Assembly (NCBI GenBank): GCA_964351865.1
Contig: CAYGPJ010000016.1
Coordinates: 1 to 64,000 of the forward strand
DNA: 64,000 nt
Direction: 5' to 3'
DNA from: JBCDJI01 sp964351865
GTDB lineage: Bacteria > Verrucomicrobiota > Verrucomicrobiia > Methylacidiphilales > JBCBYL01
Under the pieces are notes generated by a model that saw nothing but the letters and a program-made list of their open reading frames with translations, was not told where the DNA came from and ran no database searches. Below, one piece after another: positions 17,661 to 27,722 of the stretch (the first letter of the stretch is position 1; each line of letters starts with the position of its first letter). The position numbers and the translations under genes are program-made.

Positions 17661-19550
17661 TTAAGGTTGAGGAGTTCTCGCGGGCATCTGCCAACTGGAG
17701 CCGCATGCATTCAAAATTTCAACGATACGCGCTGAATACTTCCCTTTGTCTAAGGTCTCAGCTGGAATGTCTGCGACGGCTTCAGTCTGATTTAGAAGTT
17801 TTAGACCGTCGAGGGCCCAACTGGTTGCTATATCATATTGAGCCGCCTGAGCTGATTTGAGAAGGAATGATACCGCTGCTTCTTTTTCCCCCAGGTATCC
17901 CAAAGCCACGGCTGCTGGAATCGAAACGGTAGGGCTGGGGTCCGTTAATATCTGCTTCAGTTCAGGAATGGATCCGATATTCTTGGAAGCTAATAAGCGG
18001 AGACCTACTGCCGACCAGTGACGAATCGTAATATTTTCATGTTCAAGTTTAGAGTAGAAGGTTGGTTCATTTGCCGGATCTTGCATGGATGCCTTTACCG
18101 CTAGGTCATAAATGTCAGCCAGTGGATAGTGAGATGCGGATTGACCATACTGGTAAATGGTTTCTTGCTGGGCGTTGTTGATACTCTCCATCAGCGGCTC
18201 CGGTAAGAAGCCCAGATCATGGGTTGCAAGGGCATGATCCCGCATTTGTCCGGACATTTTCTCAACGATATCCGAACGCTGCTGGGCCAGATTATTGACT
18301 TCATGCGGATCTTCGAGGGTGTCGTATAGTTCTATCGCAGGTTGAGCTTGATAATGAGCGGCTTGCGTTTCATTGGTTTTTCCGTCCAGATGCGCAATCC
18401 AATGGTGATACTGACCGTCTTGCCGGAGTGGAAAGGTCAACGTCTGAAACCTGGGACGATCCGGCTCGAAATTTCGGATGAGTTTCCACCGTCCATCGGT
18501 GACCGCACGCGAGGTATCCGGCGATTCATCAAAGCGGCCCGAGAACAGATAAATACTCTCGGGTTCAGCTTCTTTTTGATCACCCGCAAAAACGTGCCCA
18601 TTCATTGTAGGTGCAGGGGTAATTCCTGCCAGGCTCAGCCATGTTTTCGGCATATCAATAAATTGGACTAAGCGATCGGAAACCGTGCCGGGCTTGTCAG
18701 GTGCCAGATGCTGCCATTTTTCAGGAAAGTAGAGAATGAAGGGCACGCGAGTGCCGGAATCATGCAGATAGCGCTTACTGCGAAGCATGACTCCTGCATG
18801 ATCGGAACAGTATGCAATAATCGTGTTCTCAGCCTCACCGGATGCTTCCAGCTCTGCCAGCAGCTCGCCGACTCGCGCATCCATGATTTCCAATTGATCG
18901 TAATATCTTTGCCAGTCGCTGACGACTTCCGGTATAGCGAGTTGATAGGGAGGAATCTGTAATGGAGCCGCCGGCGTTTTGGGTTCTCTATCTTGCCAAT
19001 TTGCTGGAAAGATCTGGCTTTCATGACTGGTCTTTAGATTAAAAATGGCAAAGAAAGGGGAGCCCTCCGGACGGTTCTGGTAATGTGCTTCACGGCTACA
19101 TTCATCCCATATTTCCTGCACGTCAATGGAGTGGGTGTTGTAGTCGGTTTTACTGTTATTGGTGGTGTAGTAACCAGCCTGATTAAATAGCTCCGGATAG
19201 GTGGAAAATTGTTCTCGGGGCACCAGATACTTCGAGCGCATGTGGTGGGTTCCCAGAGATGAGGCGTGGGTGGCGAATATCCAGCTGTTACGCGCCGGGG
19301 CACAAACGGGGGCGTTGGCATACGTCTGAGTGTAACGGATGCCCTTGGTTGCCAATGCGTCCAAGTTAGGTGTGCGTGCATTGGGGTCACCGTAACATCC
19401 CAGGTATCTGCCATTATCCTCACTGGTAATCCAAAGAATATTTGGTTGGTTGGGTTGAGTTTGGAAGCAACCGGTGAAGGTGGCTGCTGTTAAGGCGATA
19501 GCCAAGCCTAACACGTATACGCGAGATGAATGGTGAAATGTGTAATTCAT
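17661..19550 (-). CDS. S1 sulfatase lipoprotein with HEAT-like C-terminal domain (S1_8-like)
   Basis: 629 aa with the lipobox TFTG-Cys28. First metal site ILWITSEDNGRYLGCYG; C-A-P-A-R with Cys83; second metal site IAYCSDHAGVMLRSKRY. Residues about 480-610 carry helical repeats (LEHENITIRHWSAVGLRLLA, ILTDPSPTVSIPAAVALGYL) of HEAT type. Domain order, length and motifs match the sulfatase at 8652-10565. Both copies share a locus with a GH95 of the same branch, which suggests that a GH95/sulfatase pair was duplicated together. The gene lies 19 bp downstream of the alpha/beta-hydrolase gene and 27 bp upstream of the next sulfatase. Confidence 0.9.
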   Translation of the reverse strand: MNYTFHHSSRVYVLGLAIALTAATFTGCFQTQPNQPNILWITSEDNGRYLGCYGDPNARTPNLDALATKGIRYTQTYANAPVCAPARNSWIFATHASSLGTHHMRSKYLVPREQFSTYPELFNQAGYYTTNNSKTDYNTHSIDVQEIWDECSREAHYQNRPEGSPFFAIFNLKTSHESQIFPANWQDREPKTPAAPLQIPPYQLAIPEVVSDWQRYYDQLEIMDARVGELLAELEASGEAENTIIAYCSDHAGVMLRSKRYLHDSGTRVPFILYFPEKWQHLAPDKPGTVSDRLVQFIDMPKTWLSLAGITPAPTMNGHVFAGDQKEAEPESIYLFSGRFDESPDTSRAVTDGRWKLIRNFEPDRPRFQTLTFPLRQDGQYHHWIAHLDGKTNETQAAHYQAQPAIELYDTLEDPHEVNNLAQQRSDIVEKMSGQMRDHALATHDLGFLPEPLMESINNAQQETIYQYGQSASHYPLADIYDLAVKASMQDPANEPTFYSKLEHENITIRHWSAVGLRLLASKNIGSIPELKQILTDPSPTVSIPAAVALGYLGEKEAAVSFLLKSAQAAQYDIATSWALDGLKLLNQTEAVADIPAETLDKGKYSARIVEILNACGSSWQMPARTPQP

Positions 19551-19569
19551 ACTATCGGGAGCAAGGAAG

Positions 19570-20409
19570 TTATTCCAGATATTCTAATGAGTTAAGAAAT
19601 GCATCCATGGCTGCGATGGTTTTATCGTAGTATTCTTTCTTTTTGAAATTAAAGAAACCGTGCCCCTGGCCTTCGTAAACTTTGATGTCACAACGGCGTC
19701 CGGCATCCTGCATCCGGCGTTGATATTCTTTGACCTCATCAACGGGAATAAGGTGATCTTCCGTGCCGATCATGATGAGCGTGGGAGGAGAGGTGGTATT
19801 AATATTGTGCATGGGAGAGAAGCTTTCCCAGTATTCGATGACCCGATCGTGGCCATATCCGCCGGGGCCATTGTTTGCGACGGGATTAAAAAGCACCAAA
19901 GCATTAGGTCTGGAGCTGATTGAGAGATTTTCGGCAGGATCATCAAAACCGGTGGTGTTTCCTGTTGCCGCCGCAACATGTCCACCGGCCGAGCCGCCGC
20001 CGGCAATGATCTGATCCGGATCGATTCCAAGCTGTTTGGCGTTCTGGCGAATCCACCGGATGGCAGACTTGCCGTCGGTAACACAGTCTTTAGGGATCAC
20101 TCCTTCCTGTTTAGTGAGCCGGTATTGAGCGGAGATCGCCACGATGCCTTTGGCCGCCAGATGGTGACAATGGGGAAAGAATTGTTCCGGCGTCCCACCT
20201 TTCCATCCACCGCCATGAAAGAACACGGCAACGGGGCGTTGGTCGGACGGTTGGTGACCCTCAGGTTTAAATACATGCAACAACAGTTGCTGCTCTCCTA
20301 TGGTTTTATAGACGATCGTTTCGTCTGGTTCGAACTCGGCCGCTTGCACACCACATATCAGCATAGCGGTTCCCAGTAGATACATTAAGAAGGGGAAGAG
20401 TGATTTCAT
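19570..20409 (-). CDS. Secreted alpha/beta-hydrolase esterase (BD-FAE/lipase-like)
   Basis: 279 aa with a Sec signal ending near GVQAAE. The oxyanion motif is HGGGW (65-69), the nucleophile is Ser140 in GGGSAGG, and Asp (GTEDHLIPVDE) and His (GQGHGFF) complete a full catalytic triad. Proteins of this type remove acetyl or feruloyl esters from polysaccharides. Brown-algal fucans are often acetylated, so a deacetylase role beside the sulfatases and fucosidases is reasonable. The ATG at 20409 is preceded by an AT-rich palindrome (20414-20427) and no Shine-Dalgarno sequence. It sits 19 bp upstream of a sulfatase. Confidence 0.85.
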   Translation of the reverse strand: MKSLFPFLMYLLGTAMLICGVQAAEFEPDETIVYKTIGEQQLLLHVFKPEGHQPSDQRPVAVFFHGGGWKGGTPEQFFPHCHHLAAKGIVAISAQYRLTKQEGVIPKDCVTDGKSAIRWIRQNAKQLGIDPDQIIAGGGSAGGHVAAATGNTTGFDDPAENLSISSRPNALVLFNPVANNGPGGYGHDRVIEYWESFSPMHNINTTSPPTLIMIGTEDHLIPVDEVKEYQRRMQDAGRRCDIKVYEGQGHGFFNFKKKEYYDKTIAAMDAFLNSLEYLE

Positions 20410-20548
20410 AGATGTAATAATGATTACCTGATCTATCTATCGTTTCAATCATTTAACTTGCCGCAGGACCTGGGGCGGATCGGCATTTCTCAGGCCCGCG
20501 ATTGTAGCGGAGATCTTGTGCGAATCCTTCCGGAGTTGGCTGAATGCC

Positions 20549-22732
20549 CTAATTAGCCTCTGTGGCCTGCTGCTCTTCAGATTTTAGATTCAGCCACTTC
20601 AAATTTTGTTGGATGAGAATGCCCATCTCACCGCGGGTCATGCCACCGTCGTGGGAGGCTTTTTCAGCGTATTTCCGGATGGTTTGCTCCTGAAGTTCAC
20701 GGTTGCCGTCTTTTTGGGCCAGGTGGAAAAGTTTGATCCATTCCTCGTGGCCCCGGAAGTAGTTCCAGGCTTCGAGGGAGCGGGGGGAGAGTTGTCCAGG
20801 GTCCACCTGATCGAGAATGGCGATGCGGCGGTCGCAATCGGCGGCGCGGGCGTCGAAATTTTCCACATGACTATCCGAGCCGGTGCTGCTCTTGCCTCCC
20901 AGAGCGGGGCCGGTTTCGCGTCCGAAGCGGGGGGCGGTGGTTATCCAGTCGTAGAGATAGTCCGCCATGACGTCCGCCTGGGATTGGCCGAAGAAATCGT
21001 GCGCCATTCGGTCGGTGGTTGTTTTCAAGGGTTCGTTCTGGCTGTTGCTCCAGATCTGGTTCTGGATGTTTTTGAAGAAGATGTCCAGGGGGCGGGTCAT
21101 CCAGTGGATCACGCCATAGCCGGAGGCGTTAATCTCCCTGAGCTTATCGGCAAAATCGACTGGTGGCTGATAGGGGCGGCCGAGATGGCCGCCGTCGTCG
21201 TGGTGCGCCCACTCGACCAGGATTAACTTGCGCTCCGCGCCGATGGCGGCGAGTTGCTCTCGGAAGGAGGCATTGGCGCCGAAGGCCATGTAGTAATCCA
21301 GCGGGTAGAAGCTCAGGTCGCGGGGCAGGAAGTAATGGGCCGCCGTGAAGTTGGCGCTATACATGGAGCCGTCGACTTTTTCGCGCCACCAGCTGCCGAA
21401 TCCGAGGCTGACATCGGGGTAACCCAGTTCGTTGAGAGCCCGCCGGAAAGCCTCGGCTACCTTGGCGTGGTAAATATGGCCGGGGGCAAAGGGCGTCCGT
21501 GCGGCTTCAGGGGCGGCATCGTAAATCGCCTGCCAATCCTCCGGCAAATCCGCATCGTTTAGGCCGGTGGTCAATCCGCCGAAGGCACCGCCGCGTCCGT
21601 TGCGTGCCCAGAGGGTGATAGTGGTGATTCCCGGATAGTCCTCCATCGTCTTTTGAATCATGGATCGGAAGAGCGCATAGCCCTCCTCCGTATCCGGGCG
21701 GGGCAGCCAGAACTCACGCACCGGAAAACGCGCCGACTCCGGCAGCGTCAAGATGATGTTCTGCGGGCTCCCGTAGGTGGTATCCACATCGAAGGCCCAG
21801 TTGAATTTCATGCCGACGGTGTTGGCGGCGTAGTCGACCACCTCGTGCAGCATGGCTTTGGCCCGGGCGACCCGGTTCTCCTCGGTGATGCCGCCGTAGC
21901 CGACTTTACTGACCTCGGCTCCGAAGATGGGACCTACGTTGGCGAAAACCTCTCCGCCGATCAGTTTGCGGACGTCCTCGGTGTGTTCGATCATCCAGTG
22001 CCGGCCGAAGGCGGTGTTCTGGAGGTATTCGACCGGCTTGGTGACGCCGTTGTGGGTGAATTCGGTGAATGGTGCCCAGCCGTAGGCATGGAGCATGACA
22101 TCGGTATGACGCATCCGGGCGGCCTGCCGGACCCAGTGTTTATAATCCTCAAGATTCCAGGTGGAGACGCCACTGATGAAGTTGTACCAGTTGAAAATGA
22201 CCCGCTCGGTGACGAGCGGTTTTCCCTGCAGATTCCATTTTGCAAAATCAAATGAGCCGGTTGAGGCTGACTCGGTGGCATTGCGATACAGGTAGAACCC
22301 ATATCCAAGCTGCTGATCAAGCAGGCTGTAGACGCCATCCAGCACGGCACGGGAATCGTTGCCGCAGATAATCCCCACCTGCTGCGAACCGGCTGGGGAA
22401 TGTGTGACAATGAATTCACCGGGTTCATCGAATGCAGACGGATCGACGTGTTGACTGATGAAGGGATGTTCAGGATTGTGGCTGAGTAGGATAAACCGAC
22501 CGCGTGGCGGTGGGGCGGTCGTGACCGGGAATTCATCTGCAGGATACAGTTCTCCGAGAAACGTGGCGAGCTCCGTGGCAGCCCATTGGGTGCGCGTGTC
22601 AGCACCGCTCCCGATCACAATCGGGCAACGGTTGGAGGAGGAGGTGCAGGCATTCAGCAGGAGGGACATTGCCAGTATTACCAGACCGATCAAGGTTGAC
22701 AGGTAATATGTTTTGAGTTGCAGGTTGTTCAT
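20549..22732 (-). CDS. Lipoprotein with GH67-type N-terminal domain, putative alpha-glucuronidase-like glycosidase
   Basis: 727 aa with the lipobox LLLN-Cys29. Residues about 35-150 (CPIVIGSGADTRTQWAATEL, DGVYSLLDQQLGYGFYLYRN) match the non-catalytic N-terminal domain shared by GH67/GH115-type alpha-glucuronidases and related uronidases. A TIM-barrel-like middle follows (VIFNWYNFISGVSTWNLEDY, WAFDVDT, LILVEWAHHDDG). Catalytic residues cannot be assigned with confidence, so this may be a new branch. Some fucoidans carry glucuronic acid branches, which would fit. The product lies between an esterase and a GH95 on the same strand. The N-terminal domain call is fair; the activity is an inference. 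Confidence 0.6.
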   Translation of the reverse strand: MNNLQLKTYYLSTLIGLVILAMSLLLNACTSSSNRCPIVIGSGADTRTQWAATELATFLGELYPADEFPVTTAPPPRGRFILLSHNPEHPFISQHVDPSAFDEPGEFIVTHSPAGSQQVGIICGNDSRAVLDGVYSLLDQQLGYGFYLYRNATESASTGSFDFAKWNLQGKPLVTERVIFNWYNFISGVSTWNLEDYKHWVRQAARMRHTDVMLHAYGWAPFTEFTHNGVTKPVEYLQNTAFGRHWMIEHTEDVRKLIGGEVFANVGPIFGAEVSKVGYGGITEENRVARAKAMLHEVVDYAANTVGMKFNWAFDVDTTYGSPQNIILTLPESARFPVREFWLPRPDTEEGYALFRSMIQKTMEDYPGITTITLWARNGRGGAFGGLTTGLNDADLPEDWQAIYDAAPEAARTPFAPGHIYHAKVAEAFRRALNELGYPDVSLGFGSWWREKVDGSMYSANFTAAHYFLPRDLSFYPLDYYMAFGANASFREQLAAIGAERKLILVEWAHHDDGGHLGRPYQPPVDFADKLREINASGYGVIHWMTRPLDIFFKNIQNQIWSNSQNEPLKTTTDRMAHDFFGQSQADVMADYLYDWITTAPRFGRETGPALGGKSSTGSDSHVENFDARAADCDRRIAILDQVDPGQLSPRSLEAWNYFRGHEEWIKLFHLAQKDGNRELQEQTIRKYAEKASHDGGMTRGEMGILIQQNLKWLNLKSEEQQATEAN

Positions 22733-22938
22733 AGGGTGATCGCTTGGATGAAGCAGTAGGATAGAGCGGGTGGCAGGTTGTGAGAGGTTTTCAGAAATAG
22801 GAATAACAAACTCCCTGCAGTAAACTAAATCTATCCTATTTTAACGGTCTCTTCTCCAGAATGAAAGGAATGACGTCTTCACGGTATCTTCAGCAGTGAA
22901 ATGGCAGTGCTGATGTGGTGAAGGAATGACTCCGGACG

Positions 22939-25377
22939 TCAGGGATTCAATTTCAGCGAATATACTCTGCCGGGCTGTGTCGGGAATTGAATCACATCAT
23001 TTGCCTTGGATGCTGATACAACTTCCTCTCCATCTAAGGTAAGAACGGAAGCCTCTCCGATGCCTGGATATTTGATCTGGCAATCGCGACCACTGCGGGA
23101 GTGAATAGACAGCTGGGTCAGCTTTCCATCAGTCCACGCTGCGGATACCACAAAGTTTCCGCGCGCCACCAGACCGTCGAACCTACCAGACTGGCTCCAC
23201 ATTTCAGGGAGTGCAGGAATCGGTTCGATCACTCCTTCGTGGCTTTGTAACAACATCTCGGCGACAGCTGCCATGGTTCCGAAGTTTCCGTCGATCTGGA
23301 AGGGAGGGTGTAGCGACCACAGATTGGGGGCGACTTTGTTCACGATGAATTTCTGATAGAGGTCCAGTGCCCGGTCCCCATCGCGCAGGCGGGCCCAGCA
23401 AATCATGCGGTGAGCCATGGCCCAGCCGGTTGAAATGTCACCCCGGTTGTTAAGGGTGACTTCGGCTGCCGCCATCCATTCGGGTTGAGAGGTATTGATT
23501 AATGTTCCCGGGTAGAGGGTGTGGAGCTGTGACATGTGGCGGTGTTTGGGATCTCCGATGTCGCCATATGCATCCTCTTCACGGAACTCTTTAATCTGTC
23601 CTGAACTTCCGATCAGAATCGGGTCGAGCCGAGGGATCTGAGATTGAATGACTTCGAGAAAGGGGTCATCCTCACCTAATGCCTTAGCGGCACGCAGCAC
23701 GTTCATGTGATTTTCCCAGACAAAGCCCTGATCAAAGGTGCAGCCTTCTGTGATGTAATATTCCCCATTATGCTTAATCTCTGGTGACGCGGACGGGCTG
23801 ATCAGCAGCAGTCCGTCTTCTTGCTCGTGTAAGGCCTTGGCAAAGAATTTACTCATGGAGAGCAAGGCCGGGTAGGCGGTTTCCTGGAGGAAAGTTTCGT
23901 CCTGAGTAAAATCGTAATAGTCCATCAGCAACTGGGACGTGAAGGCACCGGTGCCGGGGCCGGAATGATCAGAACTGGGGGAAATCTGGTAGGCGTTGGC
24001 CCCGGTTCCCAGGATCCAGCCGTTTTCCTCCGGATCGGATGACACGGCATCTCCTCCCTGACGGTCGGCCAGATACTCGCGTGCGAACCGCTGCGCCGTG
24101 GGTTTATAGGCATGGAAATAATTCAAATAACCTTCAAAGGTCTCGGCCAGATTAGTGCTGAACACACCCCAGTAATTCATTTGCACGTTGATATTATGCC
24201 AATAACCGGCGCACCACGGGCTGACCTCAAATTGTGACCACGCTCCTTGCAGGTGGGAAGGGAGTGTCGTTTCCCGCGAACTGGCAATCAAGAGGTAACG
24301 ACCATATTGGAACAGCAGCTCTTCCAGATAGGTATCATCATTCCCTGCCTTGTAGTTTTCCAGTAACTGGCTGGTCGGAAGCTCTGAGACCGTTGAATTC
24401 AGGCGGAGGTCAACGCGTTCGAACAACCTCTGATAGTCCTGCAGATGGCGCTCTTTCAACGCAGAAAAGCCCAACGGACTGGCTTGATCGATTTTAGCAG
24501 TCACCAGCTCGTGCGGATCCAAGTTCGGATCGAGTTTTTCTTTGGGTGGATTGAGGAAAATATGAGGCCCTAACTTGTAATTGGTATCGACAGCAATCAG
24601 CAAAGTCACCGCATCAGCATCTTGGATCTGGATAGTGGAATCACCGGTGGAAAGTGTGCCACCTTCATTCAATACTTTGACCTGAATTTCAAAATTGACC
24701 TGATAGTAATCGATGGTGCCTGCCAGCGTGATCGTATCGCCCGTAGCCGAGACCTTTCCACTCTTGCTATCCAGCTGATTCTTCGCCTCGAGATATGGGA
24801 TTTCCGGTCGCACGGTAAAACTGAGTGCGCCCGCCTGACTAGCTGTCAGGCGAATGACCAGCACATCGTCCGGATAGCTGGCAAAATATTCACGCTGGTA
24901 TTCGATGCCATTGCTTTGATACGAAACGTGTTTAATGCCTTCGTTCAGATTCAGTGCCCGCCGGTAGTTGCTGTAGTCATCATGGCCAAGGTCGAGGTAG
25001 ATCTCGCCAGCATTGGTTACACTGCCGCGATTATATGCACTTCCGTTCAGAATCGTTTTTTCAGTCAACTGGATGCGTTCGATATCTGTTCTACCGAAAA
25101 CGTTGGCACCAAGATTCCCGTTACCCAGCGGGTAAGACCATTCTTCCCAGTCTGAATCCGCCGGGTAACCACGGCCTGCTGTTTGTGTTTCAAAGTCATG
25201 CCCGCGATTCGGGGCCGGTTTCGTCTCCCAAAGTTCGTAAATTCTGGTTTCGGATTGCGAGGATTTTTTATCTATCGGTGGTGACTGCTGGCATCCGGTC
25301 AGCGTCAGAATGATCGATAATATTCCAGTGATAGCGATTACATCAGAGCGCGAATGGATATCAGTAAAAATAGTCAT
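22939..25377 (-). CDS. GH95 alpha-L-fucosidase lipoprotein
   Basis: 812 aa with the lipobox LTG-Cys29. All GH95 landmarks are present: WHNINVQMNYW (catalytic Asn pair), SPSASPEIKHNG (acid) and HPPFQIDGNFG (Asp). It is collinear and highly similar to the GH95 half of the 4119-8552 fusion, beginning at YELWETKPAPNRGH (against YELWEPAPAPNRGH). Here it ends at a stop shortly after the all-beta C-terminal domain. The family cleaves alpha-1,2- and related fucosidic bonds by inversion. The next gene downstream on the strand is the GH67-like lipoprotein, 206 bp away. A TAAT-C-ATTA box stands 3-14 bases before the ATG. Confidence 0.93.
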   Translation of the reverse strand: MTIFTDIHSRSDVIAITGILSIILTLTGCQQSPPIDKKSSQSETRIYELWETKPAPNRGHDFETQTAGRGYPADSDWEEWSYPLGNGNLGANVFGRTDIERIQLTEKTILNGSAYNRGSVTNAGEIYLDLGHDDYSNYRRALNLNEGIKHVSYQSNGIEYQREYFASYPDDVLVIRLTASQAGALSFTVRPEIPYLEAKNQLDSKSGKVSATGDTITLAGTIDYYQVNFEIQVKVLNEGGTLSTGDSTIQIQDADAVTLLIAVDTNYKLGPHIFLNPPKEKLDPNLDPHELVTAKIDQASPLGFSALKERHLQDYQRLFERVDLRLNSTVSELPTSQLLENYKAGNDDTYLEELLFQYGRYLLIASSRETTLPSHLQGAWSQFEVSPWCAGYWHNINVQMNYWGVFSTNLAETFEGYLNYFHAYKPTAQRFAREYLADRQGGDAVSSDPEENGWILGTGANAYQISPSSDHSGPGTGAFTSQLLMDYYDFTQDETFLQETAYPALLSMSKFFAKALHEQEDGLLLISPSASPEIKHNGEYYITEGCTFDQGFVWENHMNVLRAAKALGEDDPFLEVIQSQIPRLDPILIGSSGQIKEFREEDAYGDIGDPKHRHMSQLHTLYPGTLINTSQPEWMAAAEVTLNNRGDISTGWAMAHRMICWARLRDGDRALDLYQKFIVNKVAPNLWSLHPPFQIDGNFGTMAAVAEMLLQSHEGVIEPIPALPEMWSQSGRFDGLVARGNFVVSAAWTDGKLTQLSIHSRSGRDCQIKYPGIGEASVLTLDGEEVVSASKANDVIQFPTQPGRVYSLKLNP

Positions 25378-25605
25378 TCAATAATCATTACTTTAGAAGC
25401 AAAATAATCAACTGATAAGTGAAGCAGCAGCTTCTGAACGGCGCCGACTGTGGACTGGCTTGATTGCCTGCAGGTTGAGTTTCAATAAGGCAGCCTAAAA
25501 AAAATACCCGCTGGCCATCGGATCAGCATAAAACATGAGCCCAACGCTACCATCACCACTGCGAACAAGGTGGTTCGGGTGGTGAGTGAAGTCTTCACAA
25601 TAAAA

Positions 25606-27627
25606 TCATTCAGCACCTTCGGTAGTGAAGGGGCGTTGGTCGGTGCGGAAGGGGGAGGCAGGGAGTCCGGCTCCGTTGATAAGATTGACCTCCGGGTTGA
25701 TGTCCCAGCCGTAACGGACTTCGGCAGGCGCGGCGATGTCGGGATGGGACACAAACACTTCATTGCCTTCGATGCGGGCCTGGGCCGACTGAAAGGGGCC
25801 GTTTTTTTCTGCAATGAGGAAGCCTTTGAGGTCACCCCCATCACGGGTCTGCAAGCCGCCCTCAACGTGGTCGAATTGAAGGCGGATCTGACCAGGTTCC
25901 ACTGAAACCTCCCGGAACAGTGGGCCGGAATGGGCAATCGGTTGCTGGAAGAATGAGCCGATTCCGGGCAGGGAGCCCATCCAGCCCGAAGGTGCTGTTT
26001 TATGGTAGGTTTGGGCTAGTGCCCAGAGGGCGAGACGCTTTCCCACATCCTGTTTGTTTTTCGGGTGGATATCGTCAGGGTCCCCGATATCGATCGTCAC
26101 AGCCATGCCTGTGTTAGGGAGACCCAAGGTTTCGCGTTGAGCTTCGCGCAACTCAGGCCAGCCGGGGCGGTCGCTGTAATTGGCGAGTTGGACAAAGTAA
26201 AAAGGAAAATCATCGCGGCCCCAGGCTGAGCGCCAGGCACGGATCATGTCAGGAAAGAGAGTCCGGTACTGATCGGCGCGGAAAGCATTGGATTCTCCCT
26301 GATACCAGATGACGCCCCGGAAGGCGGAGGGAACCAGCGGAGAGAGCATTCCATTCCAGAGATAGGAGCCGATATCGTTCACACTGTTTGCTAAGATGTT
26401 AGGGCGACGTCCCAGTTTGGTGATTGTCTTCATTTGCCAACCTTCTTTGAGTGAAACGGGGTCACCTTGCGACCATATCAGCGCAGGCTCCTGAATATTG
26501 TTCCCGAAATGAGCGATATTCCGCACGTCTACGATTTGCAGGAGAACGACGTTTTTTCCGGCTTGAAGTGTGCCTGCGGGAACTGGGTATTCGCGGTATA
26601 CCCGGCGGGCCTCTTCGGTATCTGGCCCGGTTCTGCCGATTTCTACCCCGTTGATCCATGTGACGTCATAGTTATCGATTTGGCCCAGAACCATGCGGGC
26701 TCCTTCACGCCGGGCCTGTTCATCCGTTAAAGAAAAAACTAATCGAACGTGAACCAGTCCATTGTGGTCTTCGAGGAAATCCACCCCGGGCTGCACCGGC
26801 TCGGTTCCAGCGGGTGATGTCTGCGGATCGAACCACGAAGCGTCCGGTGGTTGCGGGTTTTCAGAAAGGGAGGTGATTTGTTGGTTAAAGGTATCAAACG
26901 CTTCCTGCATGGTCTGTTCCAGATCCGGGTGTTTAGCGAGGCGTTCAGTGGTTTGATGGTATTCGGCCATGATTTGAGCGTAGGCGGGATTTGATTCGAG
27001 CGCAGCCAAGGGAGTCCAGGCTTCGGCACGGGTTCCACCCCAGTTGCTGGAGATCAGTCCGATCGGAACATTAAGTTCCTGCCACAACTCGCGTCCGAAA
27101 TAGTAGGCGACGGCTGAGAAGGATGCGACAGACTCAGGTGAGCAGACTTGCCAGCTGGCTTCCGTATCCTCAAGCGGAACAGGCGAAAACGCGCGGGGAA
27201 CATCAAAGAGACGAATCATCGGATAGTTCGCTGCGGCAATTTCCACTTCCGGATTAGCGGCGCGGTCGACCCTCCATTCCATGTTGGACTGGCCGGAGCA
27301 CAGCCATACTTCTCCTACGAGAATGTCTTTAAAAACGGCGGATTGATCACCTGAGGTGACTTTCAGGGTGGAGGGTTCGCCCGGCGATTGCGGTGGCAGC
27401 TTTGCCATCCATTTTCCGTCTTTACCGGCACTTGCTGTTACCGAATCTTCCCGGAAGGTGACGGTGATTTTCTCATCCGGTGTGGCGGTTCCCCAGACGG
27501 GAATCACCTGCTCCCGTTGCAGCACCATGTGGTCGCCGAAGAAGTTAGCCACTTTCAGCTGTGCTTGAGTCGTGAAAGGGAGGAGCCAGGCGGCGAGGGT
27601 CAGTGTGATTATGGAGATGGTTTTCAT
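25606..27627 (-). CDS. Sialate O-acetylesterase-like SGNH carbohydrate esterase
   Basis: About 673 aa from ATG 27627. Twenty upstream codons are open, but the later start gives a clean signal (MKTISIITLTLAAWLLPFTT ending QAQ). The SGNH hydrolase core is split by a galactose-binding-like insert around residues 235-380. Block I is CSGQSNMEW with Ser114 as nucleophile; IWYQGESNA is the typical middle motif; GDPDDIHPKNKQD holds the catalytic Asp-x-x-His. N-terminal (20-105) and C-terminal (about 570-650) beta-sandwich parts flank it. In polysaccharide loci such proteins act as glycan O-deacetylases. It stands upstream of the GH95 with a gap of 228 bp. Confidence 0.88.
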   Translation of the reverse strand: MKTISIITLTLAAWLLPFTTQAQLKVANFFGDHMVLQREQVIPVWGTATPDEKITVTFREDSVTASAGKDGKWMAKLPPQSPGEPSTLKVTSGDQSAVFKDILVGEVWLCSGQSNMEWRVDRAANPEVEIAAANYPMIRLFDVPRAFSPVPLEDTEASWQVCSPESVASFSAVAYYFGRELWQELNVPIGLISSNWGGTRAEAWTPLAALESNPAYAQIMAEYHQTTERLAKHPDLEQTMQEAFDTFNQQITSLSENPQPPDASWFDPQTSPAGTEPVQPGVDFLEDHNGLVHVRLVFSLTDEQARREGARMVLGQIDNYDVTWINGVEIGRTGPDTEEARRVYREYPVPAGTLQAGKNVVLLQIVDVRNIAHFGNNIQEPALIWSQGDPVSLKEGWQMKTITKLGRRPNILANSVNDIGSYLWNGMLSPLVPSAFRGVIWYQGESNAFRADQYRTLFPDMIRAWRSAWGRDDFPFYFVQLANYSDRPGWPELREAQRETLGLPNTGMAVTIDIGDPDDIHPKNKQDVGKRLALWALAQTYHKTAPSGWMGSLPGIGSFFQQPIAHSGPLFREVSVEPGQIRLQFDHVEGGLQTRDGGDLKGFLIAEKNGPFQSAQARIEGNEVFVSHPDIAAPAEVRYGWDINPEVNLINGAGLPASPFRTDQRPFTTEGAE

Positions 27628-27722
27628 AGCTATCGAATCCGGTTGATAATAATTAAAAAACTTATTGGTTCTTGAAATCGATTTCAATCATTCATTCCTG
27701 CGATTTCGATGGTCTATCTGTT

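Noticed and set aside
20430..20548. A 32-codon minus-strand reading ending LRNADPPQVLRQVK between the GH67-like gene and the esterase
   Set aside because: It looks protein-like but has no start and no recognisable family; too short to call a gene remnant.
20606..22255. Long plus-strand open frames antisense to the GH67-like gene
   Set aside because: They are mirror images of a GC-rich coding region; the minus-strand protein has a signal and a family match, while these have none.
25482..25605. The sialate esterase frame stays open for about 35 codons after its TGA
   Set aside because: A run of that length is expected by chance fairly often, the extra residues match nothing I know, and the enzyme already looks complete.
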